NCBI RefSeq assembly: GCF_041261445.1
Contig: NZ_JBGCCU010000009.1
Location: 248,001 to 312,000, forward strand
Source of the DNA: Catenulispora sp. EB89
GTDB lineage: Bacteria; Actinomycetota; Actinomycetes; Streptomycetales; Catenulisporaceae
Length of the DNA stretch: 64,000 nt
Direction of reading: 5' to 3'
Part shown: positions 53,594 through 63,848 of the stretch, piece by piece
How the letters are laid out: the number at the start of each line of letters is the position of its first letter
How positions within the stretch are numbered: the first letter of the stretch is position 1
Notes under the pieces: generated by a model
Database searches by the model: none
Seen by the model: only the letters and a program-made list of their open reading frames with translations
Told to the model about the DNA's origin: nothing
Program-made: the position numbers and the translations under genes

Positions 53594-56295
53594 CCGGAAC
53601 CGCACCCGTCACCAGGCCTGCGGCCCCGGCCGGCGAAATCGTCCACGCGCTGCTCACCGACGGCGCCACCGTGTCGATCCGGCCGACCACGCCGCAGGAC
53701 CTCGACGGCCTGAACGCGATGTTCGCCGGGCTGTCCCCGGAGAGCCTGCGCATGCGGTTCTTCGCCTCCGGCAGCGCCGCCGGCCGCAGCGCCGCCCAGC
53801 GGTTGTGCGAGCCACACCCGGACCGCATCGCCATGGTGGCGTCGGTCCGCCGCGGTGAGGGCGAGGAGATCGTCGGCGAAGGCGAGGCCTGGCGTCTGCG
53901 CGCTCACGCCGACGCCGCCGAGGTCGGCTTCACCGTCGCCGACGGCTGGCGCGGCCGCGGCATCGGTACCCTGCTGCTGGAACACCTCGCCGACGCCGCC
54001 CGCGCCATCGGGATCCGGACCTTCGTCGCCGAGACGCTGTCGGAGAACCTGGCCATGAAGCAGGTCATCGCCTCGGCCGGACTGCACCACAGCGCCACCT
54101 TCGAACACGGCGGCACCGTCTTCCACGAGATCGACCTCGCCGAGGACGACGCCTACCTGGACGTGGTCGCCGACCGCGAGTTCGCCGCCAGCGCGGCCTC
54201 CCTGCAGCCGCTGTTCCGGCCACGCGGCGTCGCCGTGGTCGGCGTCGGGCGCCGGCCCGGCGGCGTGGGCCGGGCGATCCTGGACCACCTGGTCACCGGC
54301 GAGTTCGACCGGCCGCTGTTCGCGGTGAACCCGCACGCGGACGAGATCGCCGGCGTGCCATGCGCACACTCGATCGAGCTGCTGCCGGATCAGGTGGACC
54401 TGGCAGTCCTGGCGGTGCCGCCGGACGCGTTGGTCGAGGCGGCGATCGCGTGCGGGCGGCACGGAATAAGAGCCCTGACCGTGGTCACCTCCTCGGTGCT
54501 GAAGTCGGTGGGCACGACGCTGAGAACGGTGTGCCGCCGGTACGGCATGCGCCTGGTCGGCCCCAACGGCCTGGGCGTCGCCTCCTTCGGAACCGATATC
54601 TCGATGGACGCCACGTTCGGGCCGCACACGCCACTCGGCGGCACGGCCGGCGTGGGCGTGCAATCCGGCGGCGTGGGCATCGCCATCCTGGACCACCTGT
54701 CCCGGCTGGGCATCGGCGCCGGCTCCTTCGCCTCGCTCGGCGACAAGGCCGACGTCTCCGGCAACGACCTGCTCGCCTGGTGGTCCGCCGATCCGGCCAT
54801 AAAGCTGGTGCTGCTGCACCTGGAATCCTTCGGCAATCCGCGCAAGTTCGCCCGCTACGCGCGCCGCGTGGCCCGCACCAAGCCGGTGCTGGCCGTCATG
54901 GCCGGACGCTCGGCGGCCGGATCCCGAGCCGCCGCCTCGCACACCGCCGCGGCCGTCACCCCCGGCATCACGCGGGAGGCCCTGTATCGGCAGGCCGGCG
55001 TCATCGCCACACGCTCGGTCGCCGAGCTCGTCGAGGCCGCCGCGTTAGTCCGGACCGGGCTGCTGCCGGCTGGACGCCGCATCGCGGTGGTGTCCAACGC
55101 CGGCGGCACCGGGGTCCTGGCCGCAGACGCCTGCGCCGAGGCCGGCCTCGCCGTCCCCGAGTTCAGCGACGCGCTGCGGGAGCGTCTCAGTGCCCTGCTG
55201 GGCCCGGCCGCCGCCTGTGCCAATCCGGTCGATGCCGGGGCGGGGGCGAGCGGGACGGCGCTGCGTGACGCGGTGGAGACGGTCGCCTTGTCCGGCGAGG
55301 TAGACGCCGTGCTCCTGCTGCTGGTCCCGACGGCGCTGGCCGACTTGTCGCCGACGCTCGCGGTGGACGCCCGGACCGGGGCGATGCCGGTGGTCGCGGT
55401 GCTGGTGGACCAGGCCGCCGGAGTCGAGACCGTAATGGGCGCCGACGGGCGGTTCCTGCCGTGTTACGGCGACGCCGAGACTGCGGTCAGAGCCCTGAGT
55501 CACGCCTGCGACTACGCGGAATGGCTGCGCCGCCCCGGCGGCGAGGTCCCGCAGCTGCCAGGCGTCCGCTCGCAGGATGCGGCACGCCTGGTCTCGCTGT
55601 TCCTGGCCGCACACCCCGAAGGCGGATGGCTGCCCCCGGACCGCGCCGCCGATCTGCTGGCCTGCTACGGCATCCACTGCGCGCGCCTGGTGCTGGCCAC
55701 CGACGAACAGACCGCCGTCACCGCCGCGGCGGTCTGGGACGGCCCGATCGCGATGAAGGCGTACTGGCCGGAGCTGGTGCACAAGAGCGACGTCGGCGGC
55801 GTGCTGCTCGGCCTGTCCGGGCCCGACGAGGTCCGCGACGGCTGGCGGCGGCTGCACGAGCGCTTCGGCGAGCAACTAGCCGGCGTGGTGGTGCAGGAAA
55901 TGGCGCCGGACGGGGTCGAACTGCTGGCCGGCGTCGACAGCGACGCGGTCTTCGGACCGCTGGTCGCCTTCGGTATCGGCGGTACGGTCACCGACCTGGT
56001 CGCCGACCGCGCCTACCGGCTGGCCCCGCTGACCGGCGCGGACGCCGACGAGCTCGTCCGTTCCACGCGTGCGGCCCGGATGCTGGCCGGCTTCCGGGGC
56101 CGCCCCGGCGGGGACGTGGCGGCGGTGCGCGATGTGCTGTCGCGACTGGCGCTGCTGGCCGCCGAGCAGACCTGCGTGGCCGAAGCCGAGATCAACCCCC
56201 TGATCGCCACCCCGGACGGGGCCATGGCCGCCGACTTCCGGATCCGGGTGGAACCCCGCACACCGACCGATCCCTACCTGCGCCGCCTCCGCTGA
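53590..56295 (+). CDS. GNAT acetyltransferase fused to ADP-forming acyl-CoA synthetase (Pat-like)
   Basis: A 901-residue fusion. Residues 1-190 are a GNAT domain ([40 protein letters not shown]). The rest is an NDP-forming acetyl-CoA synthetase: CoA-binding fold ([20 protein letters not shown]), ligase domain with the phospho-His region [11 protein letters not shown] (the usual Gly after SHT is Ala) and [17 protein letters not shown], and a C-terminal ATP-grasp ([43 protein letters not shown]). Bacterial proteins with these domains are often protein lysine acetyltransferases. If the synthetase half is active it could make ATP from acetyl-CoA. It overlaps xfp (ATGA). Confidence 0.9.
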   Translation: MTGTAPVTRPAAPAGEIVHALLTDGATVSIRPTTPQDLDGLNAMFAGLSPESLRMRFFASGSAAGRSAAQRLCEPHPDRIAMVASVRRGEGEEIVGEGEAWRLRAHADAAEVGFTVADGWRGRGIGTLLLEHLADAARAIGIRTFVAETLSENLAMKQVIASAGLHHSATFEHGGTVFHEIDLAEDDAYLDVVADREFAASAASLQPLFRPRGVAVVGVGRRPGGVGRAILDHLVTGEFDRPLFAVNPHADEIAGVPCAHSIELLPDQVDLAVLAVPPDALVEAAIACGRHGIRALTVVTSSVLKSVGTTLRTVCRRYGMRLVGPNGLGVASFGTDISMDATFGPHTPLGGTAGVGVQSGGVGIAILDHLSRLGIGAGSFASLGDKADVSGNDLLAWWSADPAIKLVLLHLESFGNPRKFARYARRVARTKPVLAVMAGRSAAGSRAAASHTAAAVTPGITREALYRQAGVIATRSVAELVEAAALVRTGLLPAGRRIAVVSNAGGTGVLAADACAEAGLAVPEFSDALRERLSALLGPAAACANPVDAGAGASGTALRDAVETVALSGEVDAVLLLLVPTALADLSPTLAVDARTGAMPVVAVLVDQAAGVETVMGADGRFLPCYGDAETAVRALSHACDYAEWLRRPGGEVPQLPGVRSQDAARLVSLFLAAHPEGGWLPPDRAADLLACYGIHCARLVLATDEQTAVTAAAVWDGPIAMKAYWPELVHKSDVGGVLLGLSGPDEVRDGWRRLHERFGEQLAGVVVQEMAPDGVELLAGVDSDAVFGPLVAFGIGGTVTDLVADRAYRLAPLTGADADELVRSTRAARMLAGFRGRPGGDVAAVRDVLSRLALLAAEQTCVAEAEINPLIATPDGAMAADFRIRVEPRTPTDPYLRRLR

Positions 56296-56332
56296 GTCGG
56301 CACAGATTCCGGTTACGAGCTAAGGAGTCATC

Positions 56333-57208
56333 ATGAATCGCACCGTCATCGTCGGCTACGACCAGAGCCCGTCCGGCGACCGCGCGCTGGCTCAGGCTGG
56401 ACGCGAAGCCGCCTGGCGCGACACAGCCGTCACCGTGGTCACCGGTTACCACACGGTCGCCGTCGCCTCGCCGATGGGCTACCTGCCGACGGACTTCCAG
56501 ACCGCGGTGAAGGACGCCGCCGACAAGATCGCCGGCGACGGCGTGCAGTGGCTGCGGAACCGCTACCCGGGGATGCCGGTCGACGCGAAAATCATCGCCG
56601 GGCCCACCGCCGACGCCATCGCCGAGGCCGCGCGCGACGCCGACCTGCTGGTACTCGGCAACCGCGGCCGGGGCGGCTTCGCCGGCCTGCTGCTCGGCTC
56701 GGTGTCGATGCGCACCCTGACGCTGGCCTCGTGCCCGACTTTGGTGGTGCGCGGCACGCCCCGAGAGCCCGCCGACACGGTCGTCCTCGCACTCGACATC
56801 GAGGACGTCGGCGACCCGGTCGTCGAGTTCGCCTTCGCCGAGGCGGCACTGCGCGAGGCCAGGCTGAGGGTGGTCAACGTCTGGGACCTGGGCTGGGCAG
56901 GCTCCGCCGACCCAGACTCCCCCGACGACCTGGACACGGCCAAAGCCCAGGCGGTCGCAGACATCCGCAAGGCGATGGAGACCCAGCTGAACCACTGGCA
57001 GGCGAAGTACCCCGACGTCCGCCTGGCCGTCGAGGTCGCGGACGGCACGCCGAGCGCGGTGCTGACCCGCGCCACCGTGGACGCCGACCTGATCGTCGCC
57101 GGCGCGCACCGGCGCGACGACGGCCGTCTCGGGATGCGGCCCGGCCCGATCGTGCACACGCTGCTGCACCACGCGGACTGCCCGGTCGTCGTGGTCCCGC
57201 GCGGGTGA
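56333..57208 (+). CDS. universal stress protein, two UspA domains
   Basis: A 291-residue tandem Usp protein. Domain 1: VIVGYDQSPSGDRALAQAGR and LVLGNRGRGGFAGLLLGSVS. Domain 2: VVLALDIEDVGDPVVEFAFA and IVAGAHRRDDGRLGMRPGPI. AAGGAG lies 6 nt before the ATG. It is 37 bp after the acyl-CoA synthetase gene and probably in the xfp operon. Confidence 0.92.
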   Translation: MNRTVIVGYDQSPSGDRALAQAGREAAWRDTAVTVVTGYHTVAVASPMGYLPTDFQTAVKDAADKIAGDGVQWLRNRYPGMPVDAKIIAGPTADAIAEAARDADLLVLGNRGRGGFAGLLLGSVSMRTLTLASCPTLVVRGTPREPADTVVLALDIEDVGDPVVEFAFAEAALREARLRVVNVWDLGWAGSADPDSPDDLDTAKAQAVADIRKAMETQLNHWQAKYPDVRLAVEVADGTPSAVLTRATVDADLIVAGAHRRDDGRLGMRPGPIVHTLLHHADCPVVVVPRG

Positions 57209-57254
57209 AGGAGGAGAGATCTGCCGACGTCGAGATCCACAGGTCTCTGCTGTA

Positions 57255-57998
57255 ATGGCCCCGGCGCAACGGATCCGCAGCGCACTGACACCACCAGCGA
57301 TCGGGGCCCCGATGACGGTGAACAGCAGCCAGACACACCCGGTGCACAGCGCCGCCGCCCTCAGCGGCCTGCTGCTGCGCGCCCTCGACCTGGCGCAGGA
57401 CGTCGTCGCCGCCCGATACGCACGCGTAGAGGGCCGCGACGACGTCGTTCTCGCCCGGGAACTGGCGGTCCGCCTCGCGCAGACCGAGGAGGCCGCCGCG
57501 CGCCTTGGCAAGGACGTCACCGCCGCCTGCGACCGCGAGCACCTGCCAGACCTGGCCGCCGCACTCGGCGGTACGAGGACCGGCGTGCTGGCCGACGTCC
57601 ACCGGCGGTTGACCAACGCCGCTCACAATGCCGACAGGCTGGCGGACTGGCCGGGCATGGACTACCTGCGCGGCTTCCAGGCCGCCCGGTGCAATGCCTA
57701 CGCCGCCCTGCTCCGTCTGGCCGCGCCACTCGAACTCGCGCTGACCCACGCCGTGCAGCTCGCGGCCGACTCCCCGCCGCCGAACGCCGGCCCGGACTAC
57801 ACCCGGGACTTCGCCGTGGCTGCCGGATGCTCGGCGGAGTTGTCCATGCGGCTGCGGCAAACCTCCGACCACGCAGGGCTGGAGCAGGCACGGCCCAAGC
57901 TGGTCGTGGTCGACCTCCGCGCGGAACGCGAGCTGGCCGCCACGTGCGCCGAAGCGCTTACCCGCGCGCTCGCGGCAACCGCGGCGACCGCGTTGTGA
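57255..57998 (+). CDS. helical protein of unknown function
   Basis: A 247-codon frame; an internal ATG at 57312 (MTVNSSQTH) is an equally likely start giving 228 residues. It is almost wholly alpha-helical and Ala/Leu/Arg-rich (LLLRALDLAQDVVAARYARV, LADVHRRLTNAAHNADRLAD, ELALTHAVQLAAD). No family recognised. It follows the universal stress protein gene by 46 bp. Confidence 0.55.
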   Translation: MAPAQRIRSALTPPAIGAPMTVNSSQTHPVHSAAALSGLLLRALDLAQDVVAARYARVEGRDDVVLARELAVRLAQTEEAAARLGKDVTAACDREHLPDLAAALGGTRTGVLADVHRRLTNAAHNADRLADWPGMDYLRGFQAARCNAYAALLRLAAPLELALTHAVQLAADSPPPNAGPDYTRDFAVAAGCSAELSMRLRQTSDHAGLEQARPKLVVVDLRAERELAATCAEALTRALAATAATAL

Positions 57999-58031
57999 TC
58001 CTCACGTTGTGATTGTTCGAGCCGACGTCCC

Positions 58032-58360
58032 TCACGGCTCCGGGAACAGCCCGTGCCAGGGGAACACCGCACGCCGCGTCAGCATGACCGCCCCATCCAC
58101 CGCGTCGGCCGGGTCGTAACCGGACTCCCAGGCGCGCGGATCCGGGTCGTGGCCGTCGGTCATGACGCCGATCACCTCCGCGCGGCCGGTGGTCTGCCGG
58201 GCGAGTGCCAGCCACTCCTGCGGAATCACAGCGACCGGCGAGATCGGATGTCCGGCTGCCTCGGCGAGCAGATGGGTCCAGGTGCGCGGAACGACGTCCG
58301 TCGTCTCGTAGCCGCCTCCGCCGACCGCGACCCAGCGGCCGGGGAGACCGCGATACTCCC
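58032..58360 (-). pseudogene. acuC (class I/II deacetylase-like) 3' remnant
   Basis: The frame encodes the C-terminal third of an AcuC-type deacetylase: GRWVAVGGGGYETTDVVPRT, WTHLLAEAAGHPISP, GVMTDGHDPDP, WESGYDPADAVDGAV and RRAVFPWHGLFPEP. Upstream, where some 280 residues with the catalytic His/Asp sites should be, the sequence is unrelated and includes the promoter of the kdpD-like gene. No start codon with a ribosome site fits. Gene decayed by 5' deletion. Confidence 0.72.
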
Positions 58361-58456
58361 GATCTTTCGGAACGCCACGCCCGCAGAGCGTTCCGCGAAC
58401 TGGCTCCAGACCGCACATCGCCAGGCCCGCGCCAGCCCCCACCAGCGCCGCGACAC

Positions 58457-58470
58457 GTGCCGAAAGTCCC
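58457..58470 (-). promoter_or_regulatory. near-consensus dormancy (DosR) box
   Basis: Minus-strand GGGACTTTCGGCAC differs from the consensus at one base. It lies 98 bp upstream of the kdpD-like start. Confidence 0.55.
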
Positions 58471-58568
58471 GGGTGCCCATGGCTAAGGACCCTGAAAAAG
58501 CAGGTGCCTCCGAAGGTTGACTGGACTTCGGGTTCGGAAACCACCACTTCTCGGTCGGAGGCAAGCCG

Positions 58569-60593
58569 ATGACGATCCAGACACATCCCCGTCCCACCGC
58601 GGCAGACGCGACAGACGCGGCGCACGCCCAGCACAGCCGCGGGCGCCTGCGCATCTACCTCGGTGCCGCGCCGGGTGTCGGGAAGACCTACGCGATGCTG
58701 GCCGAAGGGCAGCGGCGTCGGGCGCGGGGCGCCGACGTGGTGATCGGGCTGGTCGAGCCGCACGGCCGCAGGCTGGCCGCGGCGATGGCCGAGGGCCTGG
58801 AGACGGTGCCCCGGCGCACGGCGGTCCACGCCGGCGCCACGTTCACCGAACTGGACGTGGAAGCCGTGCTGGCCCGCGCACCGCAGGTGGCGCTGGTCGA
58901 CGAACTCGCGCACAGCAACGTGCCCGGCAGCCGGAACGCCAAGCGCCGGCAGGACGTCGAGGAACTGCTCGCAGCCGGGATCGACGTGGTGGCCACCGTG
59001 AACATCCAGCACCTGGAGTCGCTGGCCGACGTCGTGGAGCAGATCACCGGCGTGGTGCAGTACGAGCGGCTGCCCGACGCCGTCGCGCGCGCCGCCGAAC
59101 AGGTCGAGCTGGTCGACATGGCCCCCGAGGCGCTGCGGCGGCGCATGGTCCACGGCGACGTCTACCCGCCGGATCGCGTCGAGGCGGAGCTCACCCACTT
59201 CTTCCGGCCGGGGAACCTGACGGCGCTGCGCGAGCTGGCGCTGCTGTGGGTCTCCGACCGCGTCGAGGAGGGCCTGGAGCGGTACCGGGCGGACCACGCC
59301 ATCGCCAAGCCCTGGGAGACCCGCGAGCGGATCGCCGTGGCGCTGGCCGGCGGGCCGGAGGGCGTTGCGCTCATTCGGCGGGCCGCACGGATCGTGACCC
59401 GTACCCCGGGTGCGGAGCTGCTGGCCGTGCACGTCGTCGTCGACGACGGCCCGGCGTCCCGGGAATCCGCGGACCTGGCGGAGCAGCGGCAGCTGGTCGA
59501 GGCCGCCGGCGGCATGTGGCACGAGGTCGTCGGGGAGGACGTGGCCGCCAGGTTGGCCGCGTTCACCCGGGCCTATCAGGTGACGCAGCTGGTCGTCGGT
59601 GGCAGCGGCGCCGGCAGGCTGTCACGGGTGATCGCCGGGCCGGGAGTGGGCTCTCAGGTGCTCCGGCTGGCAGACCACGTCGATGTGCACTTGGTCGCAC
59701 GCGATCAGGCCTCCGGTCAGCCGCCCCGGCAGCGGACACCGAACGGCCGGCGCGCAACGCGGGCCGAGGCCGACGCGGTGAAGGAGCTGGCACTCACCGC
59801 GGTGCGCGGAGGCGGGGTGACCGAGCTGTTGGAGGTCGTCCGCGACCTGCTCGCGCTCGACGCGATCAGCCTGCTGGAACCAGGCCGGTCGATATGGGCC
59901 GGCGAGGGCCTGGAGTCTTCAGCCGACAACACGCCGGCGTGGTACGTCATGGCCGGCGCCGGAGACAACCCCCCGGAGCAGCCGACGGCTTTCACGGTGT
60001 CGCTGGGCTCGGAGGGCCTGCTGCTCGCCGCCCAGTGCGCGAACCTGAACCCGGCCGGCCTTCGGGTACTGACCTCGTGTTCGGATCTGATCGCCGCGGC
60101 GCTCAACGGCATCCTGCGCCCGGGCCCGCTCGCGGAGCAGCCCGGCTCGCCGATCGGACTCGAGTCGGAGGTGTACCTCCGGCCCGTCGACCTGGACGAA
60201 GTCGTCGCCGCGGTCCTGGGCGACCTGGAACCGGGCCACGGGCTCGGCGTAACCCTCGTCGGCGACGTGCCGGACGCGGTCGCCGATGCCGCGCTGCTCA
60301 CCCGCGCCCTCACCGGGCTCGCCGCCCTGGCGCTCCGCCGCAGCCCGAAAGACCAGGCTGCTCGGATCAGCATCCACGCATTGGATGAAACGGTCGAGAT
60401 CACGATCTGCGACGACGGCGAGCGGATGAGCCAGCCGGACGCCGAACCGTCGGTGCGGCTGGCGCGCTCCCTGCTCGACTCCATGCACTGCACCCTCCGG
60501 GTACTCTGCGACGATGCCGGACTCACCGCCACCGCGATCCTGCCGGCGGCGGCACGGACGGCGCTGAAGGTCGGCAGCGGAATCAGCCGCTGA
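58569..60593 (+). CDS. soluble KdpD-like protein with Usp domain and degenerate kinase part
   Basis: A 674-residue protein. Residues 25-235 form the KdpD domain with Walker A GAAPGVGKT (32-40), HAGATFTELDVEAVLAR, LVDELAHSNVPGSRNAKR and VATVNIQHLESL. A Usp domain follows (about 250-375; RIAVALAGGPEGVALI, LVVGGSGAGRLSRVIAGPGV). Unlike KdpD, there are no four membrane helices, no phospho-acceptor His box, and the end (about 520-665) retains only a weak ATPase-like fold (ITICDDGERM). No kdpE or kdpFABC is adjacent. It may be a cytosolic nucleotide or K+/c-di-AMP sensor; this is inference. Confidence 0.8.
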   Translation: MTIQTHPRPTAADATDAAHAQHSRGRLRIYLGAAPGVGKTYAMLAEGQRRRARGADVVIGLVEPHGRRLAAAMAEGLETVPRRTAVHAGATFTELDVEAVLARAPQVALVDELAHSNVPGSRNAKRRQDVEELLAAGIDVVATVNIQHLESLADVVEQITGVVQYERLPDAVARAAEQVELVDMAPEALRRRMVHGDVYPPDRVEAELTHFFRPGNLTALRELALLWVSDRVEEGLERYRADHAIAKPWETRERIAVALAGGPEGVALIRRAARIVTRTPGAELLAVHVVVDDGPASRESADLAEQRQLVEAAGGMWHEVVGEDVAARLAAFTRAYQVTQLVVGGSGAGRLSRVIAGPGVGSQVLRLADHVDVHLVARDQASGQPPRQRTPNGRRATRAEADAVKELALTAVRGGGVTELLEVVRDLLALDAISLLEPGRSIWAGEGLESSADNTPAWYVMAGAGDNPPEQPTAFTVSLGSEGLLLAAQCANLNPAGLRVLTSCSDLIAAALNGILRPGPLAEQPGSPIGLESEVYLRPVDLDEVVAAVLGDLEPGHGLGVTLVGDVPDAVADAALLTRALTGLAALALRRSPKDQAARISIHALDETVEITICDDGERMSQPDAEPSVRLARSLLDSMHCTLRVLCDDAGLTATAILPAAARTALKVGSGISR

Positions 60594-60980
60594 CTGAGCG
60601 TCCCGCTCCCGCTCGCTCGCGGACGGCGCCGCGGCACCGCGGCGCCATCCGGCCCGGCAGATCCAGGACGTTCGGCCCTGGGACGCGCGCACCGACTCCG
60701 ACATCGGCCTGGTGGTCGACGCACGTTCGTCGGACACTCGGCCGGACCGACCGCGCGGGAGCTCGGCACCTACTGGGCGCTGCGCTCGACCGGGCGCCGC
60801 CGTACGCCGTGCCGCCCGCACCCCGATTCGGCGCCGCAGCCGTCCCCGCCAGGTCCGCCGTCGAAGCGATCCTGGAGCACGAAACCGTCGGCGCGTACCC
60901 GACGCACAGCGCGGCCGAGCATGCCGTCGACCGGAGCCGGTCAGCGCGCCCGAGTGCCCGACATCAGTCCCGGTGCGAAG
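60594..60980. other. 387-bp spacer, no intact gene
   Basis: No frame has both ribosome site and domain-like sequence. A stretch near 60869-60935 reads EAILEHETVGAYPTHSAAEH, reminiscent of the start of general-stress 17M-like proteins, and could be a remnant. Confidence 0.5.
60665..60678 (+). promoter_or_regulatory. degenerate dormancy box
   Basis: AGGACGTTCGGCCC has two mismatches to GGGNCTTNNGNCCC. It lies about 300 bp upstream of the aldolase. Confidence 0.3.
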
Positions 60981-61892
60981 ATGACAACCATGGACACCGC
61001 CCAATTCGCCGTGATCCGCTCAACTCCGGGCTTCTTCGCGGCACTCGACCAAAGCGGCGGCAGCACGCCGAAAGCCCTGGCCGAGTACGGCGTGGCCCCC
61101 GACAGGTACACGAACGACGCGGAGATGTACGACCTGGTCCACGCGATGCGGACACGTATCGTAACCAACCCCGCCTTCGACGGGACGCGCGTCCTGGCCG
61201 CCATCCTCTTCGAGCAGACCATGACCCGTGCGGTCGACGGTCTCCCCACCGGGCAGTACCTGTGGGAGAAGAAGCACGTCGTGCCGTTCCTGAAGGTCGA
61301 CAAGGGGCTGTCGGACTCCGAGCACGGTGTGCGGCTGATGAAGCCGATCGACGGCGTCGACGACACGCTCGCCGAGGCGAACCGGCATGGGATGTTCGGC
61401 ACCAAGATGCGTTCCGTGATCGACGACGCGAACCCCGCCGGGATCCAGTCGATCGTCGACCAGCAGTTCGACCTCGCCGCACGAATCGCCGCCGCCGGGC
61501 TCGTCCCGATCATCGAGCCTGAGGTGAGCATCGCCAGCCCGCGCAAGGCGGAGGCTGAGGAGCTGCTGCGCGAGGCGCTGGAGCGGGGCGTCGCCGCGTG
61601 GCGGGCCGACACGCCGGTCATGCTGAAGCTGACCATCCCGACCAGGGTGGCTCTGTACGCGGACCTGGCCGCCGATCCCCGCGTGCTCCGGGTGTTGGCG
61701 CTGTCCGGCGGCTACTCGCGCACCGAGGCGTGCGAACTGCTCGCCCGGGACCCGAGCATGATCGCGAGCTTTTCGCGCGCGCTTCTGGAAGGACTCCGCG
61801 AGGATCAGAGCGAGCGGGACTTCACGGCTCGGCTGGACGCCTCGATCGCCGAGATCTACCGGGCCTCCACGGTGAAGCAGCCGGCCACCTAG
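60981..61892 (+). CDS. class I fructose-bisphosphate aldolase
   Basis: A 303-residue Schiff-base aldolase for cleavage of fructose 1,6-bisphosphate. Motifs are GFFAALDQSGGSTPKALAEY, LFEQTM, VVPFLKVDKGL, LVPIIEPEVSI and the Lys in PVMLKLTIPT, as in the bacterial class I enzymes of Staphylococcus type. ATG 60981 or the in-frame ATG 60990 could be the start; neither has a strong ribosome site. The metal-free enzyme would support glycolysis or gluconeogenesis under stress. Confidence 0.93.
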   Translation: MTTMDTAQFAVIRSTPGFFAALDQSGGSTPKALAEYGVAPDRYTNDAEMYDLVHAMRTRIVTNPAFDGTRVLAAILFEQTMTRAVDGLPTGQYLWEKKHVVPFLKVDKGLSDSEHGVRLMKPIDGVDDTLAEANRHGMFGTKMRSVIDDANPAGIQSIVDQQFDLAARIAAAGLVPIIEPEVSIASPRKAEAEELLREALERGVAAWRADTPVMLKLTIPTRVALYADLAADPRVLRVLALSGGYSRTEACELLARDPSMIASFSRALLEGLREDQSERDFTARLDASIAEIYRASTVKQPAT

Positions 61893-61963
61893 GACGGCCG
61901 TGCACTCGTCCGGCCGGCGCAGCACGGCGTGCGCGACGCCGCCCTGAGGGCTTGGGTGGTCGC

Positions 61964-63736
61964 ATGGACTACACCAGCGGCAACTACGAGGCGTTCGCCC
62001 GGCCCCGCAAGCCGGCCGGCGTCGACGACAAGACCGCCTGGTTCGTCGGGGCCGGTCTGGCCTCCATGGCCGGCGCGGCGTTCCTGATCCGGGACGGGCA
62101 GATGCCCGGCGGCCGGATCACGATCCTGGAGCGGCTCAAGCTGCCCGGCGGGGCCCTGGACGGCATCAAGGAGCCGAAGAAGGGCTTCGTGATCCGCGGC
62201 GGCCGGGAGATGGAGAACCACTTCGAGTGCCTGTGGGACCTGTACCGGTCCATCCCCTCGCTCGAGATCGACGGCGCCAGCGTGCTGGACGAGTTCTACT
62301 GGCTCAACAAGGACGACCCGAACTCCTCCCTGCAACGCGCGACCGTCGAGCAGGGCCAGGACGCGCACACCGACGGCCTGTTCACCTTGAGCGATCGCGC
62401 GCAGAAGGAGATCGTCAAGGTCTTCCTGGCGTCCCGGGAGCAGATGGAGGGCAAGCGCATCGACGAGGTCTTCGGCGAGGACTTCCTGCGCAGCAACTTC
62501 TGGCTGTACTGGCGCACCATGTTCGCGTTCGAGGAATGGCACTCGGCGCTGGAGATGAAGCTCTATCTGCACCGCTTCATCCACCACATCGGCGGCCTGC
62601 CCGACTTCTCCGCGCTGAAATTCACCAAGTACAACCAGTACGAGTCACTTGTCCTGCCGCTCTACCGATGGCTGCTGGACCAGGGTGTGTCGTTCAAGTT
62701 CGACACCGAGGTCACCGACGTCGACTTCGCGTTCGACGCCACGACCGCGCGCAAGCAGGCCTCGCGCATCCGCTGGATCGCCGCCGGCGCCGAGGGCGGA
62801 GCCGACCTGGGCGAGAACGACCTGCTGTTCACCACCATCGGCTCGCTCACCGAGAACTCCGACGAAGGCGACCAGCACACCCCGGCCCGCCTGAACACCG
62901 GCCCCGCCCCGGCATGGGATCTGTGGCGCAGGATCGCGGCCAAGGACCCGGCGTTCGGCCGCCCGGACGTGTTCGGCGCGCACATCCCCGAGACGAAGTG
63001 GGAGTCGGCCACCGTCACCACGCTCGACGCCCGGATCCCGGAGTACATCCAGAAGATCTGCAAGCGCGATCCGTTCAGCGGCAAGGTCGTCACCGGCGGC
63101 ATCGTCACCGTGAAGGACTCCGCGTGGCTGCTGAGCTGGACGGTGAACCGGCAGCCGCACTTCAAGCAGCAGCCGAAGGACCAGATCGTCGTGTGGGTGT
63201 ACTCGCTGTTCGTGGACACGCCCGGCGACTACGTGAAGAAGCCGATGCAGGACTGCACCGGCGCGGAGATCACGCAGGAATGGCTGTACCACCTGGGAGT
63301 CCCGACGGCGGACATCCCCGAACTCGCCGCGAACGCCGCGACCTGCGTCCCGGTGATGATGCCGTACGTGACCGCGTTCTTCATGCCACGCCAGGCCGGC
63401 GACCGGCCCGACGTCGTCCCGGAAGGCGCGGTGAACTTCGCTTTCATCGGGCAGTTCGCTGAGACGACCCGGGACTGCATCTTCACCACCGAGTACTCCG
63501 TCCGCACCGGCATGGAAGCCGTCTACCGACTGCTCGGCATCGAACGCGGGGTACCGGAGGTGTTCAACTCGACCTACGACATCCGCACGCTGCTGGCGGC
63601 CACCAGCCTGCTGCGCGATCGGGCGGTGGTGAACCTTCCGGGGCCCGCGCCGCTGCGCAACCGGTTGCTGAAGAAGCTGGACAGCACGGAGATCGGGGAG
63701 CTGCTCAGAGAGTCCGGACTGATCAGCGAGGATTGA
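61964..63736 (+). CDS. oleate hydratase (MCRA family flavoprotein)
   Basis: A 590-residue FAD enzyme that adds water to the cis-9 double bond of oleic or related fatty acids. The FAD motif is FVGAGLASMAGAAFLIRDGQ; other family segments are GRITILERLKLPGGALDGI, FVIRGGREMENHFECLWDLY, FWLYWRTMFAFEEWHSALEM and FIGQFAETTRDCIFTTEYS. Length is normal. The ATG at 61964 is weakly preceded by GAGGG. It lies 71 bp after the aldolase gene. Confidence 0.95.
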   Translation: MDYTSGNYEAFARPRKPAGVDDKTAWFVGAGLASMAGAAFLIRDGQMPGGRITILERLKLPGGALDGIKEPKKGFVIRGGREMENHFECLWDLYRSIPSLEIDGASVLDEFYWLNKDDPNSSLQRATVEQGQDAHTDGLFTLSDRAQKEIVKVFLASREQMEGKRIDEVFGEDFLRSNFWLYWRTMFAFEEWHSALEMKLYLHRFIHHIGGLPDFSALKFTKYNQYESLVLPLYRWLLDQGVSFKFDTEVTDVDFAFDATTARKQASRIRWIAAGAEGGADLGENDLLFTTIGSLTENSDEGDQHTPARLNTGPAPAWDLWRRIAAKDPAFGRPDVFGAHIPETKWESATVTTLDARIPEYIQKICKRDPFSGKVVTGGIVTVKDSAWLLSWTVNRQPHFKQQPKDQIVVWVYSLFVDTPGDYVKKPMQDCTGAEITQEWLYHLGVPTADIPELAANAATCVPVMMPYVTAFFMPRQAGDRPDVVPEGAVNFAFIGQFAETTRDCIFTTEYSVRTGMEAVYRLLGIERGVPEVFNSTYDIRTLLAATSLLRDRAVVNLPGPAPLRNRLLKKLDSTEIGELLRESGLISED

Positions 63737-63848
63737 ATGTATATGCCATTCGTCGGGGCCGCGTTTGGACTTCGTCTCGACCCTTCTGCGGCGGCATGCG
63801 GCTCGACCAGACTCGTCGATGATCTGTTGTTCCGACGAAGAGGTGTCC

